Notes under the pieces: model-generated | The model's input: only the letters and a program-made list of their open reading frames with translations | Databases searched by the model: none | What the model was told of the DNA's origin: nothing | Made by a program: the position numbers and the translations under genes | Shown: one piece after another, positions 1-6,654 of the stretch | How positions within the stretch are numbered: the stretch's first letter is position 1 | How the letters are laid out: each line of letters opens with the position of its first letter | Assembly (NCBI GenBank): GCA_025360685.1 | Contig: JANYBR010000142.1 | Coordinates: 1 to 10,304 of the forward strand | Direction of reading: 5' to 3' | DNA length: 10,304 nt | Source of the DNA: Pseudomonadota bacterium | Lineage (GTDB): Bacteria > Pseudomonadota > Alphaproteobacteria > Micropepsales > Micropepsaceae

Positions 1-826
1 CCCGGCTCTCGCGGCGTTCGGCAAGCCTGGTCGCGGCGATGGGCTGGGGCGCAACGTCGAGCGCATAACCATCGTCGTCGGAGTCCTCGTAGAACTCAGG
101 CTCCAGTTCGTCATGGTCGTAGTCGCGCGCCAACGACAGGCGCGGGATATGGAGCAGCGATCCTGCCCAAAGCAATGCCGCCGGAATATTGGCAAGCCCG
201 CGCAGGACCGGTTTGGCGCGCAAGCCGGTGGCGATGAAGGCCAGCGGCAAGCCAGCCGCCAGCAGCAGCAACGGCATGACGATTCCAATCCAGCTCTGGC
301 CATATACCTCGCCGGCCCGCGCCGAGAGCCCAGCGACGGAGATGCCTATCAGTCCGCCCGTTCCGGCCGGCAACGTCAATGGCGCGGGAAAAATACCAAG
401 GCCGGCCGCGACCAGGAACGTTCCCATCGGCCAGGCGAAGCCGCGCCAGAACACGCGGCGCAAGGTCTTGCCGCGCATCGCAACGAACCCCCAGGACAGC
501 AGCGGCGCGAGGAACAGGATCGAGGCCAGACCGAAGCCTTGCAACAGCAGGTCCGCCGCCGTCGCACCAAGACCGCCCAGAAGATTGGAGGGTTCAACGC
601 CGGTTGCGTTGTTCAGGCTGGCGTCGCGCGAATCGTAACTGAACAGTGCGACGAGGGCGGCCGTCGTGCTCAGGATCAGCACCACCGCCACGCTGCGCCG
701 TATGACGATCTGCGTCAGATGCGCCAGAGAGCGGCGCGCCTCGGCCAGCGCGTCCGCCATGGCTGCGCTTTTGGACCGCGGCTGGTAGACGCCGCCCGCC
801 ATCATCCGCCGCGTGGCTTGGCTCAT
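1..826 (-). CDS. ftsK: DNA translocase FtsK, N-terminal part (cut by window edge)
   Basis: FtsK is the septal DNA pump that clears and resolves chromosome termini at division. Only its membrane-anchor end is here: 275 codons read from ATG at 826 to the window edge with no stop. The translation begins MSQATRRMMAGG. It shows four hydrophobic segments at about residues 40-64, 90-117, 130-148 and 180-201, as in FtsK anchors. After the last segment it turns hydrophilic, with an acidic stretch (about 238-253, rich in D and E) that would begin the linker. The motor and gamma domains lie outside the window. The ATG overlaps the stop of the aminotransferase gene by four bases (ATGA), suggesting translational coupling. 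The identification rests on the anchor layout, similarity to rhizobial FtsK N-termini recalled from memory, and gene order. Another four-pass membrane protein is less likely but not excluded without the motor domain. Confidence 0.8.
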   Translation of the reverse strand, partial: MSQATRRMMAGGVYQPRSKSAAMADALAEARRSLAHLTQIVIRRSVAVVLILSTTAALVALFSYDSRDASLNNATGVEPSNLLGGLGATAADLLLQGFGLASILFLAPLLSWGFVAMRGKTLRRVFWRGFAWPMGTFLVAAGLGIFPAPLTLPAGTGGLIGISVAGLSARAGEVYGQSWIGIVMPLLLLAAGLPLAFIATGLRAKPVLRGLANIPAALLWAGSLLHIPRLSLARDYDHDELEPEFYEDSDDDGYALDVAPQPIAATRLAERRESR

Positions 827-2025
827 GCCCGCTCCGTGTCCAGGACTTCGACCATCCTTTCGAGTGCCGCCATAATGGTTGATAGGTCGTTAACGAGCGC
901 CACACGGATGTAGGAAAAGCCAGGGTTTGTAAGGGTTTTCCCGGGTTCGATTTCTCGGCCCATATAGGCGCCGGGCAGCGTGCGCACACCGGCCTTGCGC
1001 CAGAGTTTCAGCGCCGTCTCCTCGCCATTGCCGACATCGAGCCAGAGGAAAAATCCGCCCTCCGGAATGCGAAATCCAGCGCGGTTGCCGAGCATGCGCT
1101 GCGCCAGGCGGAACTTTTCCCGATAGCCCTCGCGATTGGCGATCACATGCGCTTCATCGGACCACGCAGCGGTCGAAGCGGCGATGATCGGCAACGGCAC
1201 TTGCGGTCCGGCATAGTTTCGAAAGCCACGGAAGCGTTCGATCATCTGCGCATCGCCTGCGACGATGCCCGAGCGCAATCCCGGCAGGCCGGAACGCTTC
1301 GAGAGCGAATGAAAAGTCAGCAGCCGCGCGTAGGGCGCGCCACGCATCGGCAGCGCGCTTGCTGGCGGTCGATTCAGATAGATGTCGGCATAGCATTCGT
1401 CGGCGAACACGGCGAAGTCGTACTGCTCGGCAAGCGCGAACAGGCTGCGCCAATAACTTTCGCTGGCGCAGGCGCCCTCGGGATTGGACGGCGAGCAGAT
1501 ATAGACCGCCGCCGTGCGCTCCAGCACCGCTTTGGGCAACGACGCATAGTCGGGCAGAAAACCGGTGGCCGCCGTGGCCGGCACGAACACCGGCTCACCG
1601 CCTGCGGAAAGCGCGGCCGCCGCGTAGCATTGATAGAACGGGTTCGGCAGCAAAACGACAGGTCGCTGTCCCGCTTTGCTTTCCGGCATCACAGTGAACA
1701 GTGCGAGAAAAAGACCTTCGCGCGTGCCGTTCAGCGGCAGCAGGTTTTTCTCAGGGTCGATCGCCGCGCCCGGCAAGCCAAAGCGCGTGACCAGCCATTT
1801 CGCCGCCGCCTCACGCCATTCCTTGCTGCCATTGATCGGCGGATAGACGCCGAAGTCCTTGGCATGTTTCGCGATGGCTTCGCTGACAAAGGCCGGTACC
1901 GCGCCGTTCGGATCGCCGATCGCCAGACTGATCGGCGACTTTCCCGGCTGATGCGGATCGAGCAACGTCGCGAGCTGCGCGAAGGACGAGGGGGGAAGCG
2001 CGGAAAGGCGGCCGGGAAAGTGCAT
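823..2025 (-). CDS. dapC: Class I/II PLP aminotransferase, DapC-like (N-succinyldiaminopimelate aminotransferase)
   Basis: This fold-type I aminotransferase of 400 residues probably converts N-succinyl-2-amino-6-ketopimelate and glutamate to N-succinyl-LL-diaminopimelate, for lysine and peptidoglycan. Visible landmarks are the substrate-side motif IGDPNG (36-41), NGTREGLF (99-106), PNPFYQ (127-132), SPSNPEG with the conserved Asn (178-184), and the cofactor-binding DECY (209-212). The PLP lysine is K243 in SLSKRSGLPGLRSG, and the carboxylate-binding arginine is R374 in YIRVALV. The NGTREG and PNPFYQ motifs and the N-terminus match my recollection of DapC proteins better than generic aspartate aminotransferases. 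ATG 2025 is the first usable start after an in-frame TGA, although its ribosome binding site is poor. The stop overlaps the ftsK start. The aminotransferase class is very secure; DapC substrate specificity is inferred. Confidence 0.85.
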   Translation of the reverse strand: MHFPGRLSALPPSSFAQLATLLDPHQPGKSPISLAIGDPNGAVPAFVSEAIAKHAKDFGVYPPINGSKEWREAAAKWLVTRFGLPGAAIDPEKNLLPLNGTREGLFLALFTVMPESKAGQRPVVLLPNPFYQCYAAAALSAGGEPVFVPATAATGFLPDYASLPKAVLERTAAVYICSPSNPEGACASESYWRSLFALAEQYDFAVFADECYADIYLNRPPASALPMRGAPYARLLTFHSLSKRSGLPGLRSGIVAGDAQMIERFRGFRNYAGPQVPLPIIAASTAAWSDEAHVIANREGYREKFRLAQRMLGNRAGFRIPEGGFFLWLDVGNGEETALKLWRKAGVRTLPGAYMGREIEPGKTLTNPGFSYIRVALVNDLSTIMAALERMVEVLDTERA

Positions 2026-2120
2026 GGTGCAAAGAGGGCTTCGCGTTGGTCGACGCGGACGATAACACGTTTCCTCCCGCGTTCATGGGGTAGGGGGCAT
2101 GCGGAGCGAAGCGGGCGCAA

Positions 2121-2136
2121 TGCTATAACACCGCCA
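2121..2136 (+). promoter_or_regulatory. Extended -10 promoter, possibly giving a leaderless transcript
   Basis: The sequence TGCTATAAC (2121-2129) matches an extended -10 element (TGn followed by TATAAC). It ends six bases before the ATG at 2136, so transcription would start at or next to the A of the start codon. No Shine-Dalgarno sequence lies before this ATG and no good -35 box is visible. This is read from sequence only. Confidence 0.4.
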
Positions 2137-2678
2137 TGTCCAAACAGATCGCATTGTTGCGGGCGGTGAATGTCGGAGGCAGAGGCATAATTTCTTCCGT
2201 CGACCTCAAGACGTTTTTCGCATCGCTTGGCTTTTGCGACGCAGTGACACTGCTCAACTCCGGCAATGTCGTGTTCACAAGCCCAAAACGCGCGGGCGCA
2301 GGGCTTGAAAAACTCCTGCACGACGAAGCGGTGAAGCGTCTCAAACTCGACACCGATTTCCTCGTCCGCGATGCGAACGCGTGGCGGTGGGTGGTCGAGA
2401 GCAATCCGTTCCGCAAGGAAGCAGAGGCCGATCCCGCCCATCTTGTCGTGATGGCGCTGACCGGTGAGCCGGACCGCAGATCGCTCGGCGCTTTGCGAGC
2501 GGCAATCGTCGGACCGGAGAGATTCGAGGCCGTCGGCAAACAACTCTACATCGTCTATCCCCAGGGCACAGGCGGGTCCAAGTTCACCGTTGCGCTGATC
2601 AAGCGGCACCTGGGCGTGCGCGGGACGGGGCGAAACTGGAATACGACGCTCAAGCTCCTGGCGCTGGTGGAAGGCTGA
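2136..2678 (+). CDS. DUF1697 family protein
   Basis: This 180-residue cytoplasmic protein of unknown function belongs to the DUF1697 family. The family hallmarks are present in order: ALLRAVNVGG near the N-terminus (6-15), LNSGNVVF (40-47), the central VVESNPF (86-92), and the C-terminal GRNWNTTLKLL (165-175). The length is normal for the family and there is no signal peptide or membrane segment. It is transcribed alone, divergent from the dapC-like gene across a 110-base gap, and its 3' end faces the amtB terminator. No Shine-Dalgarno precedes the ATG, and a -10-like motif lies just upstream, so it may be translated from a leaderless message. No reaction has been firmly assigned to the family as far as I know, and I do not propose one. 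Confidence 0.88.
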   Translation: MSKQIALLRAVNVGGRGIISSVDLKTFFASLGFCDAVTLLNSGNVVFTSPKRAGAGLEKLLHDEAVKRLKLDTDFLVRDANAWRWVVESNPFRKEAEADPAHLVVMALTGEPDRRSLGALRAAIVGPERFEAVGKQLYIVYPQGTGGSKFTVALIKRHLGVRGTGRNWNTTLKLLALVEG

Positions 2679-2681
2679 AAC

Positions 2682-2708
2682 AAAAAGGGCGCCCCTCGCG
2701 GAGCGCCC
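2682..2708 (-). terminator. Rho-independent terminator of glnK-amtB
   Basis: On the minus strand a nine-pair stem (GGGCGCTCC with GGGGCGCCC) closes on a GCGA tetraloop of the stable GNRA class and is followed directly by five T residues. One pair is T:G, which is a G-U wobble in the minus transcript but an A-C mismatch in the plus transcript. The T run also lies on the minus side. Both facts assign it to the leftward operon, 24 bases past the amtB stop. It might weakly end the DUF1697 transcript too, though there is no U tract in that direction. Confidence 0.85.
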
Positions 2709-2732
2709 CAGTTGGGGGAATTTTCTTGGCCG

Positions 2733-4073
2733 TCAGCCGTGCACGGTTTCGCCATGCAGGTTGATGTCGAGACCTTCGACTTCCACGTCGCGCGAGACGC
2801 GCAGGCCGATGATCATGTCGATCACCTTGAGGATGATGAAGGTGCCGATGCCGCAATAGAGGAACACGATGCCGACATCCTCGAACTGGATCCACATCTG
2901 GCCGAAATTGCCGTCGATCAGCCAGCCATGAGCCGACGAGTTGATCGCGTTGGACGCGAACATGCCCGTCATCATGGCGCCGAGCGCGCCGCCGACGCCG
3001 TGCACGCCCCAGGTGTCGAGCGCGTCGTCATAGCCGAGCCACTTCTTCACCCACACGGACGAGAAGTAGCAGACCACACCCGCTGCGACGCCGATCCACA
3101 GGGCGCCCTGGGCATTGACGAAGCCCGAAGCCGGCGTGATCGCCACCAGACCGGCCACCGCGCCGGAGATCATGCCGAGCACGCTGGGTTTGCGGTTGAC
3201 GATCCATTCGGCGAACATCCAGCCCAGTGATGCCGCGGCCGTGGCGATCTGCGTTGCCGCGGCCGCCATGCCGGCATTGTAGCCCGCCGTCACCGCGGAG
3301 CCGGCGTTGAAGCCGAACCAGCCGACCCACAGCAACGATGCGCCGATGAGGGCAAAGAGCAGGTTGTGCGGCGCCATGTTCTCGGTGCCGTAGCCCGTGC
3401 GTTTGCCGAGCATGAGACAGGCGACGAGGCCCGCCGTTCCGGCATTCAGATGCACCACGGTGCCGCCGGCATAGTCGAGCGCACCCCATTGCCCCAGGAA
3501 CCCGCCGCCCCACACCCAATGGGCGATCGGGCAGTAGATGAAGAGCAGCCAAAGCGACATGAACCACATGAAGGCGGAGAACTTCATGCGGTCGGCGATC
3601 GCGCCGGCGATCAGCGCCGGGGTGATGATGGCGAACGTCATCTGGAAGAACATGTAGACAGATTCCGGAATTGTGCCGGCCAGCGGATTGATCGACTTCA
3701 ACGTCATGTTTCCGAGCATGAAGGAGTTGAAGTTGCCGATGAACTGATTGAGGTGGCTGTCGGCGTTCGTCGTGAAGGCGACCGAATAGCCGATGACCAT
3801 CCACAGCACCGTGATGATGCAGGTGGCGCCGAAGCTTTGCGCCGCGGTGGCCAGGATGTTCTTCTTGCGCACCATGCCGGCATAGAACAGCGCCAGGCCC
3901 GGCACGGTCATCAGCAGCACCAGCGCGCTCGATGTGATCATCCACGCCGTGTCGCCGGAGTTCAGCGGATCGGGCGGAGCCGCCGCCGCGTACGCCGCGC
4001 CCGTGCTCAGCGCGAGCGCGCCAAGGCTGGCGACAATGCCAAGCCCTATTTTTCTTGCCTGTGAGAAAATCAT
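2733..4073 (-). CDS. amtB: Ammonium transporter AmtB
   Basis: This 446-residue Amt/Rh channel moves ammonium across the inner membrane. Its pore residues line up with E. coli AmtB at a constant offset of 40: outer gate F147 and F255 (F107, F215), W188 and S259 at the recruitment site (W148, S219), D200 (D160), and the twin histidines H208 and H358 (H168, H318). About eleven hydrophobic segments follow an N-terminal signal-peptide-like stretch (1-30, ending AYAAAAPP). The larger offset compared with E. coli reflects this longer N-terminus and an early loop. ATG 4073 is chosen because GGGGAG stands seven bases before it. An ATG at 4136 is in frame but would run into glnK. The gene follows glnK by 46 bases, the usual order in which GlnK plugs the channel when nitrogen is plentiful. 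The leftward terminator lies just downstream. Confidence 0.97.
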   Translation of the reverse strand: MIFSQARKIGLGIVASLGALALSTGAAYAAAAPPDPLNSGDTAWMITSSALVLLMTVPGLALFYAGMVRKKNILATAAQSFGATCIITVLWMVIGYSVAFTTNADSHLNQFIGNFNSFMLGNMTLKSINPLAGTIPESVYMFFQMTFAIITPALIAGAIADRMKFSAFMWFMSLWLLFIYCPIAHWVWGGGFLGQWGALDYAGGTVVHLNAGTAGLVACLMLGKRTGYGTENMAPHNLLFALIGASLLWVGWFGFNAGSAVTAGYNAGMAAAATQIATAAASLGWMFAEWIVNRKPSVLGMISGAVAGLVAITPASGFVNAQGALWIGVAAGVVCYFSSVWVKKWLGYDDALDTWGVHGVGGALGAMMTGMFASNAINSSAHGWLIDGNFGQMWIQFEDVGIVFLYCGIGTFIILKVIDMIIGLRVSRDVEVEGLDINLHGETVHG

Positions 4074-4119
4074 GGAAAGACTCCCCTTTTTTTCGACTGT
4101 TCGCGTCTTGCGCATGGCT

Positions 4120-4458
4120 CTAGAGCGCATCGCCATCTGTTTCGCCGGTACGAATGCGCACGACCTGCTCGAGCGGCGTGACGAAGATCTTTCCGTCGCC
4201 GATCTGGCCGGTCTTGGCCTTGGCGGTGATCGCCTCGATCACGGCGTCCGCCATCTCGCTTTTGACGGCGACTTCGATTTTCAGTTTGGGCAGGAAGCTG
4301 ACGGCGTATTCGGCGCCGCGATAGATCTCCGTGTGCCCCTTCTGCCGTCCGTATCCCTTGACCTCCGTCACCGTCATGCCCTGAACGCCGAGCGCTGACA
4401 GCGACTCCCGGACCTCGTCGAGCTTGAAGGGTTTGATGATCGCCGTGATGAGCTTCAT
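4120..4458 (-). CDS. glnK: Nitrogen regulatory protein PII (GlnK/GlnB)
   Basis: This 112-residue PII signalling protein is a trimer that senses ATP/ADP and 2-oxoglutarate. It typically controls AmtB, the uridylyltransferase cycle and NtrB. The sequence begins MKLITAIIKPFKLDEVRE. The T-loop (about 37-55) carries Y51 in EYAVSF, the uridylylation site. The nucleotide-binding signature TGQIGDGKIFV covers 83-93, followed by PLEQVVRIRTGE. The length is exactly that of standard PII proteins. I chose ATG 4458 because AAGGA stands six bases before it and PII proteins start with MK. An ATG five codons upstream (4473) has no ribosome binding site. The position just before amtB and the candidate sigma-54 element upstream favour GlnK over GlnB, although sequence alone does not separate the two well. 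Confidence 0.97.
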   Translation of the reverse strand: MKLITAIIKPFKLDEVRESLSALGVQGMTVTEVKGYGRQKGHTEIYRGAEYAVSFLPKLKIEVAVKSEMADAVIEAITAKAKTGQIGDGKIFVTPLEQVVRIRTGETDGDAL

Positions 4459-4513
4459 CTGCCGTCCTTCCATGTTTGTTCGCGCCCAGACCCAAACCGG
4501 GCGTTAACACTTC

Positions 4514-4529
4514 ATCAAGAAACGTGCCG
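4514..4529 (-). promoter_or_regulatory. Candidate sigma-54 (-24/-12) promoter of glnK-amtB
   Basis: On the minus strand CGGCACG-TTTC-TTGAT resembles the sigma-54 consensus TGGCACG-N4-TTGCW. The invariant GG and the spacing to the -12 element are kept, while the -12 GC reads GA. It would start transcription near 4503, leaving a leader of about 45 bases before the glnK ATG. Sigma-54 with NtrC control is the rule for glnK-amtB in proteobacteria, which supports the call. I found no clear TGCAC-type NtrC site upstream. Confidence 0.6.
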
Positions 4530-4626
4530 CGATGCAGCGAAATGCCGGATTGTTGATTCTAAAGAATATTTCCATTCGGCGACCGAAACCGAGGCCGAAT
4601 CCACGCTTGAAAACGCCCAATAAGAC

Positions 4627-4659
4627 GGCGAATTTTTTCGTTCGCCTATTTTTTAGGCG
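4627..4659. repeat. Overlapping alternative stem-loops
   Basis: The arms GGCGAA (4627-4632) and TTCGCC (4641-4646) form one hairpin. CGCCTA (4643-4648) and TAGGCG (4654-4659) form another. The middle arm is shared, so only one hairpin can exist at a time. In the plus direction the first hairpin is followed by TATTTTTT, which resembles a weak terminator, and the second hairpin would disrupt that T run. The stems are only six pairs each, so chance is possible. Confidence 0.4.
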
Positions 4660-4730
4660 GCCTTGAATTGGACCGAACTAGGACTATTTTCTGCAATCGC
4701 CCGATTGAGAAAGGACCGGGCAGCATTTCG

Positions 4731-4744
4731 CCGCAGCGCTGCGG
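4731..4744. repeat. Perfect 14-base palindrome CCGCAGCGCTGCGG
   Basis: This is a perfect, uninterrupted GC-rich palindrome in the middle of the divergent intergenic region. It is about 140 bases before the hydroxylase ATG and about 200 bases upstream of the glnK sigma-54 element. It could be an operator for a dimeric regulator. It does not match the NtrC consensus, and no regulator is encoded nearby to pair with it. Confidence 0.45.
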
Positions 4745-4885
4745 AAAGAGCGAAAACCGCGGTTCGAATGTACGCAGTCTTATTGATTTCAATGGGTTAG
4801 AGAGTGCCGCGGCGATCTGAGGGGGCGGCTGACCACGTTGACCGTCATGGGTGTCGGCAGCGGAAAATCACTCTAGGTTCGACGC

Positions 4886-6109
4886 ATGAAAAGCACGGAT
4901 GTCATCATCGGCGGCGGCGGCATGGTCGGCCTCAGCCTGGCCATCGCTCTTGCCAAAGGCGGTCTCGATGTCGTCGTCGCCGACCCGGTGCCGCAGAGCG
5001 CGGCAACCGACGCGAAATTCGATGGGCGCGTGTGTGCGCTCTCCTACGCGTCGGTGCGGATGTTCCAGGCGCTCGGCATCTGGCCGCATCTCGAAAAAGA
5101 CGCGCAGCCGATCAACGACATTCTGGTGACGGACAGCCGGTTGAACGGCGAGCCATCGCCATTCTCGTTGCACTTCGACGCCGCCGAAGCGCATGCCGCG
5201 GCTCTCGGCCACATCGTCGAGAATCGTCACACGCGCAGCGGACTTTTCGCGGTCGCGAGTGCACTGCCGAATCTGCGCCTGGTTGCGCCGGCCGCGCTGA
5301 CCGACCTGAAACTCGAAGGGGCGGGAATTGTTGCGACACTGGCGAACGGCGAAACGGTGAAAGCCAAGCTTGCCATTGCGGCGGACGGGCGCGAGTCGCC
5401 GATGCGCGAGCTGATGGGCCTTGGCGTGGTCTCCTGGTCTTATGCACAGTGGGGCATCGTGGCCACCGTCGAACATGAAAAGCCGCACAATGGCGTGGCG
5501 TACGAGCATTTTCTCCCCGCCGGACCGTTCGCCATCCTGCCGATGACCGGCAATCGTTCGTCGCTGGTGTGGACGGAAAGGGATTCCATCGCGCCGCTCA
5601 TGATGCAGCTGGACGCGCCAGGCTTCGACGCACAGATCGCTCGCAGATTCGGATCGCATCTGGGCAAGGCCAAAGCCGCAGGTCCGCGCTGGTCCTATCC
5701 GCTGAATTTCCATCTGGCGCGCGGATATGTGAAGCCGCGTTTCGCACTGGCTGGTGATTCCGCGCACGGCATCCATCCGATCGCAGGCCAGGGCTTCAAC
5801 CTTGGTCTCAAGGACGCGGCGGCGCTGAGCGAAATCATCCTCGACGCAGCGCGGCTGGGTCTGGATATCGGCAACCTCGCTGTGCTGAAGAAATATGAAC
5901 GCTGGCGGCGGTTTGATTCATTGGTGATGTCGTTCGCGATGGACGGGCTGAACCGGCTGTTCTCCAACGATATCGCGCCGTTACGGGTGCTGCGCGACGT
6001 CGGCATGGGAATTGTCGATGCGGTCGGGCCCGCGCGCCGCTTCTTCATGCGCCATGCCGGCGGCGATGTCGGAAAACTGCCGCGCCTGATGAAGGGCGAA
6101 GCGGCGTGA
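4886..6109 (+). CDS. UbiH/UbiF/COQ6-family FAD-dependent hydroxylase (ubiquinone biosynthesis)
   Basis: This class A flavin monooxygenase of 407 residues probably hydroxylates the aromatic ring of a ubiquinone precursor, using NAD(P)H and oxygen. Three FAD/NADPH fingerprints are visible. The Rossmann motif GGGGMVG (9-15) begins a beta-alpha-beta fold, the DG motif is IAADGRESPMRE (164-175), and the C-terminal FAD/ribityl motif is GDSAHGIHPIAGQGFNLG (290-307). The latter includes the HPIAGQG typical of the UbiH/VisC/COQ6 group. There is no signal peptide. The start is ATG 4886 with only a weak AGG eight bases upstream. Ring position cannot be read from sequence: alphaproteobacteria use UbiH, UbiL or UbiM variants with different specificities, so I leave the symbol blank. 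It is monocistronic, divergent from glnK, and its 3' end faces the small membrane-protein gene across a large inverted repeat. Confidence 0.9.
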   Translation: MKSTDVIIGGGGMVGLSLAIALAKGGLDVVVADPVPQSAATDAKFDGRVCALSYASVRMFQALGIWPHLEKDAQPINDILVTDSRLNGEPSPFSLHFDAAEAHAAALGHIVENRHTRSGLFAVASALPNLRLVAPAALTDLKLEGAGIVATLANGETVKAKLAIAADGRESPMRELMGLGVVSWSYAQWGIVATVEHEKPHNGVAYEHFLPAGPFAILPMTGNRSSLVWTERDSIAPLMMQLDAPGFDAQIARRFGSHLGKAKAAGPRWSYPLNFHLARGYVKPRFALAGDSAHGIHPIAGQGFNLGLKDAAALSEIILDAARLGLDIGNLAVLKKYERWRRFDSLVMSFAMDGLNRLFSNDIAPLRVLRDVGMGIVDAVGPARRFFMRHAGGDVGKLPRLMKGEAA

Positions 6110-6125
6110 AGTGCGCCGCCCTTCG

Positions 6126-6199
6126 TCCTTCGACAAGCTCAGGATGAAGGGCTCAGGTGGGGGCCAATTACAATTCCTCGTCCTGAGCCTGTCGAAGGA
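6126..6199. repeat. REP-like imperfect inverted repeat between convergent genes
   Basis: The arm at 6126-6150 (TCCTTCGACAAGCTCAGGA followed by TGAAGG) pairs with its near-complement at 6176-6199. On the plus transcript there is one A-C mismatch (6136/6189), one wobble pair (6145/6180) and one bulged base, with a 25-base spacer. I recall the core TCCTTCGACA-GCTCAGGA as a dispersed intergenic repeat in many alphaproteobacterial genomes. It sits between the convergent hydroxylase and membrane-protein genes. There it could act as a hairpin transcription barrier for both strands, although no T run follows. No REP-associated transposase is encoded here. A short GC hairpin, GCGGCG/CGCCGC (6101-6119), spans the hydroxylase stop just before it. 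Confidence 0.8.
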
Positions 6200-6225
6200 T
6201 GGAAGGCGGGCGCGAGAAGCTATCG

Positions 6226-6621
6226 CTAATTCAACTTGTCATCGCTTTTGCGCGCCGCCAGTGCTCTGGGCAGTTCCACATAGAACCCGCGAGCGATGTT
6301 GCGAATCTTCTCGGCACGCACGCGTTCCGCCTCGAAGCGCGATGTGAACTGTTCGCCTTCGAAGACGTAGCGGACGACGTCGGTGCCGAGCCGGTTGTCG
6401 GGAACAGTGATCTCGCTTACATCCTCGACCTGTTCTTCGGCGACTTTCAGGGTGTGGCGGAAATGGGCGATCGGATCGGTGCGGTCGCGCTGCTCGTCCT
6501 CGATGCGCTTGACGTTTCGGGCATCGAAACGGGCAAGCGCCGCCATGATGTCGCGATGATAGCGATAGACCAGAATCATCACGGCGATGAAGGCGCAGGC
6601 GGTCAGAAGGTCGCGTACCAA
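6226..6621 (-). CDS. Small single-pass membrane protein, conserved-hypothetical type
   Basis: This predicted protein has 131 residues and no function that I recognise. A hydrophobic segment at residues 5-21 is followed by a basic stretch (YRYHRD), which places the rest of the chain in the cytoplasm. The remainder is highly charged, with a likely helical region around 34-68 and a basic C-terminus ending KSDDKLN. The start appears to be TTG at 6621. It is the only candidate between the in-frame stop of the ATPase gene (6655-6657) and the membrane segment, with a weak GGA eight bases upstream. The next ATG (codon 15) would cut the membrane segment. The gene lies 33 bases behind zapE in the same reading frame and on the same strand, so it is probably cotranscribed with it and is the last gene of the cluster. 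Confidence 0.75.
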   Translation of the reverse strand: MVRDLLTACAFIAVMILVYRYHRDIMAALARFDARNVKRIEDEQRDRTDPIAHFRHTLKVAEEQVEDVSEITVPDNRLGTDVVRYVFEGEQFTSRFEAERVRAEKIRNIARGFYVELPRALAARKSDDKLN

Positions 6622-6654
6622 GGCCGGATTCCGGATGCTTTCAGGATGTTCGCT

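Larger units (their letters stand above)
4459..4885. other. Divergent intergenic region glnK / hydroxylase, rich in inverted repeats
   Basis: These 427 bases hold no convincing gene. They are more AT-rich in the middle than the flanking genes and contain several small dyads. These are ATTCT-AA-AGAAT (4556-4567), ATTCGGC/GCCGAAT with a 13-base spacer (4574-4600), GGCGAA/TTCGCC (4627-4646), and CGCCTA/TAGGCG (4643-4659, sharing bases with the previous one). Further along are CAATCG-CC-CGATTG (4694-4707), CCGCAGCGCTGCGG (4731-4744), AACCGCGGTT (4755-4764) and ATTGA-TT-TCAAT (4782-4793). The glnK sigma-54 candidate sits at the left end. The plus-strand promoter of the hydroxylase must lie in the right half, but I see no good -35/-10 pair. 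A TTGACC near 4839 lacks a matching -10. Confidence 0.6.

Noticed and set aside
113..913. Plus-strand open frame of 266 codons
   Set aside because: It is antisense to ftsK and the aminotransferase. Its composition is dominated by Q, R and A with no domain pattern, typical of a high-GC shadow frame.
1147..2169. Plus-strand open frame of 340 codons
   Set aside because: It is antisense to the well-supported aminotransferase, arginine-rich, and runs into the DUF1697 start.
3028..3945. Minus-strand open frame of 305 codons inside amtB
   Set aside because: It is out of frame with amtB, rich in H and R, and has no hydrophobic pattern. amtB itself has all pore residues.
4074..4136. Longer amtB start at ATG 4136
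   Set aside because: It would overlap the glnK stop and add charged residues before a normal signal-like N-terminus. The GGGGAG site supports 4073.
4731..4744. Palindrome as an NtrC binding site
   Set aside because: CCGCAGCGCTGCGG has neither the TGCAC half-sites nor the spacing of NtrC boxes.
4868..5776. Minus-strand open frame of 302 codons
   Set aside because: It is antisense to the FAD hydroxylase with its three intact fingerprints; no recognisable motif.
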